From the NCBI GenBank assembly GCA_903912275.1, contig CAIWGR010000410.1:1-10375 (forward strand): a DNA stretch of 10,375 bases, in the 5' to 3' direction. Of the stretch, positions 6,991-10,375 are shown piece after piece (the stretch's first letter is position 1; the number at the start of each line of letters is the position of its first letter). The notes below the pieces were generated by a model. It saw only the letters and a list, made by a program, of their open reading frames with translations. It was not told the DNA's origin and searched no databases. A program made the translations under genes and the position numbers. This DNA is from an uncultured delta proteobacterium (lineage in GTDB: Bacteria > Myxococcota_A > Bradymonadia > REDH01).

Positions 6991-7566
6991 TCATCCGGCT
7001 GCACGCTGCGAAACGAAGGCCAGCGCTGCGTCGTCGTCCACCGACACCACCCCACCCCAGCCCTCCGGCTCCGCGAGCGATGCTGCACCCACCTGCTCCA
7101 GCCAGCGCCAGAGCGACCGCTCGCCCGTCGCAAAGGCCGCCAGCGCCGATGCCGCGGACGAGCTCCGAACCACCAGCGGAAGCGGGTGCCACCGCGGGCC
7201 CCGGAAAGCTGCCGCGGGGGCGCCCGCCTCGATCGCCTGCGCAAGCGCCCGCAGCATCGCTGGCGTCAGCCCCCACTGGTCGCAACCGACCACGAGCATC
7301 GGCCCAGCGGCCGCATCCCCAAGTGCTGTGACGAGCCCCGAGAAGGGGCCCTCGTGCGCCTGCGCATCCTCGATCGTCAGCAGTCCGAGGTCGGCGTAAC
7401 TCCGGCCCGGTGCGGCAACCACCGTCGCCTCCTCAGGCCTGTAGCCGCACTGGGCAACGACGCGGAGGATGAGCGGCAAACCAGCCACCTCCACCCGCGC
7501 CTTGTCCTGCCCCATCCGAGACGACTGACCGCCGGCGAGCAGGTAGAGCGGCGCACGAACGGTCAT
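6991..7566 (-). CDS. mobA: MobA-like molybdenum cofactor guanylyltransferase
   Basis: A 191-residue cytosolic nucleotidyltransferase close to the usual MobA length. MobA attaches GMP from GTP to Mo-molybdopterin to make the guanine dinucleotide cofactor of DMSO-reductase-family enzymes. The N-terminal nucleotide-binding signature LAGGQSSRMGQDKA is complete (residues 10-23). The GPFSGL block follows at 73-78, and the metal-binding Asp is in VVGCDQW (Asp96), where the family more often has CDMP. The HPLPLVVR segment matches the family's substrate-loop region. The ATG at 7566 starts 15 bases after the esterase stop and has no strong Shine-Dalgarno sequence, so translation probably depends on coupling to the upstream gene. 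No other molybdopterin gene and no molybdoenzyme lies in the window. Related NTP-transferases such as MocA or CofC cannot be ruled out, but the short length and motif set favour MobA. Confidence 0.8.
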   Translation of the reverse strand: MTVRAPLYLLAGGQSSRMGQDKARVEVAGLPLILRVVAQCGYRPEEATVVAAPGRSYADLGLLTIEDAQAHEGPFSGLVTALGDAAAGPMLVVGCDQWGLTPAMLRALAQAIEAGAPAAAFRGPRWHPLPLVVRSSSAASALAAFATGERSLWRWLEQVGAASLAEPEGWGGVVSVDDDAALAFVSQRAAG

Positions 7567-7581
7567 CGGAGACAGCCGCGA

Positions 7582-8685
7582 CTAGGGAGCCTGAACCACC
7601 GCGCAGGTGCTCGGGTAGCTGGCCGGGATACCGTCGGTCGCAAGCGGGCTGGTGCCCGTGCCCCACTCGTTGCGGAAGAGGAAGTCGTAGGCCGCCAGCA
7701 CGATCTCGTTCGTGACGGTGTGACCCTGCGTGTGGGTGCAGAGCACGCCGAAGTGGCCGTCGGCGGCCAGGCCCTCCGAGAGCGTCATCATCATCGGCAT
7801 GAACTGGAGGAAGCCATTGAAGGTGTCCGTCGTGCCGCCGTGCGACATGATGACCGGCATCGGGTAGTCGCTCGAGGCGTAGGGGAAGGTGAGCTGCGCG
7901 TTGACGCCGCCGCTGAAGATGGCGGTGGAGGCGAGCAGGCCGGCCCGGTTCATGGTCAGGTAGGTGGTCCAGATGGCGCCGGCCGAGAAACCCGCCGAGT
8001 AGACGCGTCGGTTGTCGATGTCATACTGGCCGTCGACGCAGCCGAGGATGTCGTCAAAGAGCGTCAGGTCCTGCTCTGCCGGCGCGCCGCCAAGCGAGCT
8101 GGGGAAGCTCCAGATGGGCCCGAGCATGCCGCCGCCCGGCGCCATGGAGGGGACAATGACGATGGCGCCATACTGCTGCGCGATCTGCGAGGCACCCATG
8201 CCGCTGGCGAAGTTGTCAGCATTGTCGCCAAGTCCGTGCCAGAGGAAGAGCACGGGCGCGCCGGCCGGGTTGGCGGGCAGGAAGAGGCGGAAATCGCGGG
8301 GATCGCCGCTGGTGGTGATGTCGTTGCTGCCCGACGCAAAGGTGGGGCAGGCGCCGCCGGAGTAGGCTGGGACCGGGTCGGGGTCGCCATACTCGAAGGT
8401 GCCGCCGCCCGTGTCGGTCGTGCCCGTGTCGGCAACCGCGGTATCGGTCGTGCCCGTGTCGCTCGTGCCCGTGTCGGCCTCGGTATCGGCGGTCGAACCC
8501 GTATCGATGGTGATCTGGGCATCATCGGAGGCATCGGACGAGGTGCCGGTGTCTTCGGTGTTTCCGCCGCTGCTGCCGCCACGATCGGTCGAACGAGCGA
8601 CCTCGTCCGACCCGCAACCTGCAAGCAACATCAAGAGGGCGGCTGTCGCCAGCGGGCCACGAACCATCAGCTTCCGATTGACCAT
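7582..8685 (-). CDS. PHB-depolymerase/feruloyl-esterase-like lipoprotein (alpha/beta hydrolase)
   Basis: A 367-residue predicted lipoprotein. The signal peptide ends in lipobox LAGC (Cys24), followed by a low-complexity Ser/Asp/Thr/Gly linker to about residue 95 and then an alpha/beta-hydrolase domain of the polyhydroxybutyrate depolymerase / LpqC / feruloyl esterase group. Visible landmarks are the oxyanion-region strand VLFLWHGLGDN, the nucleophile elbow GFSAG (Ser234), an Asp in SHGGTTDTFNG (Asp287) and the His in TQGHTV (His322), which together give a plausible Ser-Asp-His triad. Such enzymes cleave short ester bonds in polyesters or feruloylated polysaccharides; the actual substrate cannot be read from sequence. 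The frame is open upstream to 8820, but the ATG at 8685 has AAGGAG six bases ahead and yields a proper lipoprotein signal, so I take it as the start. MobA follows 15 bases downstream. Cell-surface display is inferred. Confidence 0.85.
   Translation of the reverse strand: MVNRKLMVRGPLATAALLMLLAGCGSDEVARSTDRGGSSGGNTEDTGTSSDASDDAQITIDTGSTADTEADTGTSDTGTTDTAVADTGTTDTGGGTFEYGDPDPVPAYSGGACPTFASGSNDITTSGDPRDFRLFLPANPAGAPVLFLWHGLGDNADNFASGMGASQIAQQYGAIVIVPSMAPGGGMLGPIWSFPSSLGGAPAEQDLTLFDDILGCVDGQYDIDNRRVYSAGFSAGAIWTTYLTMNRAGLLASTAIFSGGVNAQLTFPYASSDYPMPVIMSHGGTTDTFNGFLQFMPMMMTLSEGLAADGHFGVLCTHTQGHTVTNEIVLAAYDFLFRNEWGTGTSPLATDGIPASYPSTCAVVQAP
8401..8505 (-). repeat. Low-complexity DTG linker region with an 18-bp direct repeat
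   Basis: This segment encodes residues 61-95 of the esterase lipoprotein, almost entirely Asp, Thr, Gly, Ala and Ser, with DTGTTDT occurring twice ten residues apart. At DNA level an 18-bp direct repeat (8414-8431 and 8444-8461) is perfect and offset by 30 bp, and shorter GTGCCCGTGTC copies follow. It is a tether between the lipid anchor and the enzyme domain, similar in composition to the linker of the ceramidase-like lipoprotein in this window. Confidence 0.85.
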
Positions 8686-8691
8686 CTCGTG

Positions 8692-8697
8692 CTCCTT
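8692..8697 (-). promoter_or_regulatory. Ribosome binding site that fixes the esterase start
   Basis: AAGGAG on the minus strand is followed by six bases and the ATG at 8685. This site chooses the 367-residue product over a longer 412-residue frame beginning at 8820, whose extra N-terminus would bury the lipoprotein signal peptide. Confidence 0.85.
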
Positions 8698-8706
8698 CAG
8701 CGGGAA

Positions 8707-8716
8707 GTCTCGAGAC
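8707..8716. promoter_or_regulatory. 10-bp perfect palindrome upstream of the esterase gene
   Basis: GTCTCGAGAC is a perfect inverted repeat located about 10 bases upstream of the esterase ribosome site, in the 138-base gap (8686-8823) after the antiporter gene. It could be an operator half of a larger site, but a 10-bp palindrome can arise by chance in GC-rich DNA. No convincing -35/-10 pair or terminator was found in the same gap. Confidence 0.2.
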
Positions 8717-8823
8717 GCACCACCCACACCGGGGCCAGCGTCACAAGGCTGTAAACTAGGTGAGGCAAAGGGCCGCTGTCTAGCATTCATCCGCGGGCCA
8801 TCTCCGCCGTGCCGGACCATGGC

Positions 8824-10374
8824 TCAACCCATCACCAGCACAGCGCTCGGCGCCTCACGGAAGGCCAGGTCGACCACCCTGCCGTAGTAGGCCCGCCCCT
8901 CGACCGCGCGCAGATTGCTCCCGAAGACCAGCAGCTCCACCCCCTGCTCTCGGACGGTGCGCAGCACAGCCTCCTCCACAGAGGCCGCCACCACCACCAG
9001 CGCCTCCGCAGGTGCACCCACCTTCAGCGCCCGCTCAACATGGCCATCGACCAACCGGTGGCCAAGGTCGCGCAACGAGGCCAACCGTGCACCGTCTGCA
9101 AGCACCTGCTCTGCGGCCATCGCCTCCACCACATGAAGGATCACCAACCGTGCGGAGAGCCGCACCGAAACAGCCGCTGCAAAATCCACCGCACGACGGC
9201 AGGAAGCTGTCCCAACTGTCGGCACTAGCAGCGTCATCGGCCGCCACGATGTCCCCTCCTCCGGCGCCGTGCGCGACGCGCGAAAGACCATCACCGCACA
9301 GGGCGACTGCTGCACCACCTCGCCTACAAGTGGATTGGCGAGCCCATCTGCCTCCGCGACCGGCGCACCCACAACCAGCAGGTCGTAGCCCGCAGCGGCC
9401 TCACGGAGGATCGCGCTGGCCCCATCGTTGCTCACCACCGAGCGCCAGGCCAGACCGATCAGGCCGCTGCCCATGAACCGACGGTCGAGCGTTGTCCGAA
9501 GCGCCGCAAAGGTTCCGGAGGTCGGAGCAGAAGCTGCCAGGACCTCGAGCCCCACGACCTCCATCTTCCGGCGTGCCACCAGGCTCAGCAGCGCGAGCAC
9601 GCCCTGCACATTGGGGCCCCCGCGCGTCGGGATCAGCACACGGCGCAGCGAAGAGCCGAACCCCTCTTCGTCCGAAGACTCCCACGCCATCCGGCGCCGC
9701 TCGCTCTCGCTCACGGGCACCGCCGCGACCAGCCGCTTGAGCAGAATCGGCGGCACAACCGTCGTGATCACCGCAAGCACCACCAGCGCCGCAAACATCG
9801 ATTCACTCAGCAGCCCATGCTCCATGCCGATGGTGGCGACCACCAACCCCATCGCCCCCTCGGTGCTGATGGCCATCGCCAGCGCACGGCGCTCCGGACG
9901 CTCTACACCGCTCCAGCGACCGGCCAGCGAAACCGCCACCTGCCGCGACACCAACCGCACCACCAGCAGCGCCACCAGCGCTCCTACCGCCTCGGCGCCG
10001 GTCAGCGCCCCCACCGCCACGCGCATGCCCGTCAGCGCAAAGAAGAGCGGCCCGAAAAACCCATCCACCCAGCCCTCCAACTGCCGGGTCGTCGCGGCCC
10101 GAAAGCGGGGCACGCCCGCCAGCAGCAGCCCTGCGCCAAAGGCGCCGAGCACCGGCTCAAGACCCAACCATGAGGCACATCCCGACATCGCAAATCCAAG
10201 CGCAAGCGCGGTCGTCAGCTGCATCGACGCCGACGGCGACAGCCGCTCCATCCAGCCGACCAGCTGCCGGAAGAGCCAGGGCCCGACCAGCGCGCCGACG
10301 AGCACAAAGCCGGCCGTCGCAACCACCGGTCGGAGCCAGCCTCCACCATCCACGCTGCTTCCCATCGAGAGCGC
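8824..10374 (-). CDS. CPA2/Kef-type cation:proton antiporter with two Usp-like domains (5' truncated)
   Basis: The frame is open to the right edge, so the true start and the first membrane helices lie outside; an internal Met falls at 10365 and is used here for numbering. Residues 1-213 hold about seven hydrophobic segments (near 13-32, 47-63, 68-85, 103-122, 124-140, 161-183, 190-210) of a sodium/proton exchanger domain. Family blocks include GLEPVLGAFGAGLLLAG, the FFGPLFFALTGM re-entrant region and STEGAMGLVVATIG. From about 241 two tandem universal-stress-protein-like domains follow, beginning RRVLIPTRGG and, near 377, MTLLVPTVGT. Such proteins exchange K+ or Na+ for protons, with the cytosolic tail presumably regulatory. 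The Usp nucleotide motif G-x-x-G...G-S/T is degraded in both copies (GAPVA at 333; GSNLR at 482), so ATP binding is doubtful. No TrkA-N/RCK domain is present. It is probably first of the minus-strand genes, separated from the esterase by 138 bases. Confidence 0.88.
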   Translation of the reverse strand, partial: ALSMGSSVDGGGWLRPVVATAGFVLVGALVGPWLFRQLVGWMERLSPSASMQLTTALALGFAMSGCASWLGLEPVLGAFGAGLLLAGVPRFRAATTRQLEGWVDGFFGPLFFALTGMRVAVGALTGAEAVGALVALLVVRLVSRQVAVSLAGRWSGVERPERRALAMAISTEGAMGLVVATIGMEHGLLSESMFAALVVLAVITTVVPPILLKRLVAAVPVSESERRRMAWESSDEEGFGSSLRRVLIPTRGGPNVQGVLALLSLVARRKMEVVGLEVLAASAPTSGTFAALRTTLDRRFMGSGLIGLAWRSVVSNDGASAILREAAAGYDLLVVGAPVAEADGLANPLVGEVVQQSPCAVMVFRASRTAPEEGTSWRPMTLLVPTVGTASCRRAVDFAAAVSVRLSARLVILHVVEAMAAEQVLADGARLASLRDLGHRLVDGHVERALKVGAPAEALVVVAASVEEAVLRTVREQGVELLVFGSNLRAVEGRAYYGRVVDLAFREAPSAVLVMG

Positions 10375-10375
10375 C

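Noticed and set aside
6718..8754. Plus-strand 678-codon open frame opposite mobA and the esterase
   Set aside because: It is antisense to two recognisable genes, and its Arg-, His- and Gly-rich composition is typical of GC-rich shadow frames.
8686..8820. N-terminal extension of the esterase to 8820
   Set aside because: It would place 45 residues before the lipoprotein signal peptide; the ATG at 8685 has a well-spaced AAGGAG.

Overview
The window is GC-rich chromosomal DNA packed with protein-coding genes, with no RNA gene, mobile element, CRISPR array or origin that I can see. It carries two lipoproteins whose lipidated cysteine is followed by an Asp/Thr/Gly/Ser-rich 'DTG' linker, one of them with a further Cys-rich segment. 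Together with the strong GC bias and long antisense shadow ORFs, this suggests a Myxococcota- or Bradymonadota-type (former Deltaproteobacteria) Gram-negative. That placement is inferred from gene style, not from a marker gene.

Layout. The plus strand (1-4044) holds the 3' end of an SPFH/band-7 (stomatin/QmcA-like) membrane-scaffold gene, then a 753-residue neutral-ceramidase-like lipoprotein, then, 6 bases after its stop, a 336-residue protein of unknown function. The minus strand (4041-10374) holds five genes. In transcription order they are: a CPA2/Kef-type cation:proton antiporter with two C-terminal Usp-like domains (its 5' end lies beyond the window), a PHB-depolymerase/feruloyl-esterase-like lipoprotein, a MobA-like molybdenum cofactor guanylyltransferase, a catalytic M16 metallopeptidase, and a non-catalytic M16 lipoprotein partner. 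The two blocks converge on a CTAG tetranucleotide in which both stop codons overlap, so there is no intergenic terminator.

How the genes may work together. The clearest functional unit is the M16 pair (4041-6928). One subunit keeps the HXXEH zinc site but has lost the Arg/Tyr substrate-site pair. The other has lost HXXEH but keeps Arg/Tyr seven residues apart. The genes overlap by 4 bp (GTGA), as expected for an obligate heterodimer at the cell envelope. The ceramidase-like protein keeps all the expected zinc-ligand positions but has Thr where the family has its catalytic Ser, so its substrate is uncertain. The esterase and the ceramidase-like protein look like two separate surface lipid/ester hydrolases carried on similar flexible linkers. 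The antiporter and MobA are ordinary housekeeping functions with no visible partners here.

I did not find a convincing new multi-gene system. The items most worth following are the M16 pair, the altered active site of the ceramidase-like protein, and the uncharacterised protein coupled to it.
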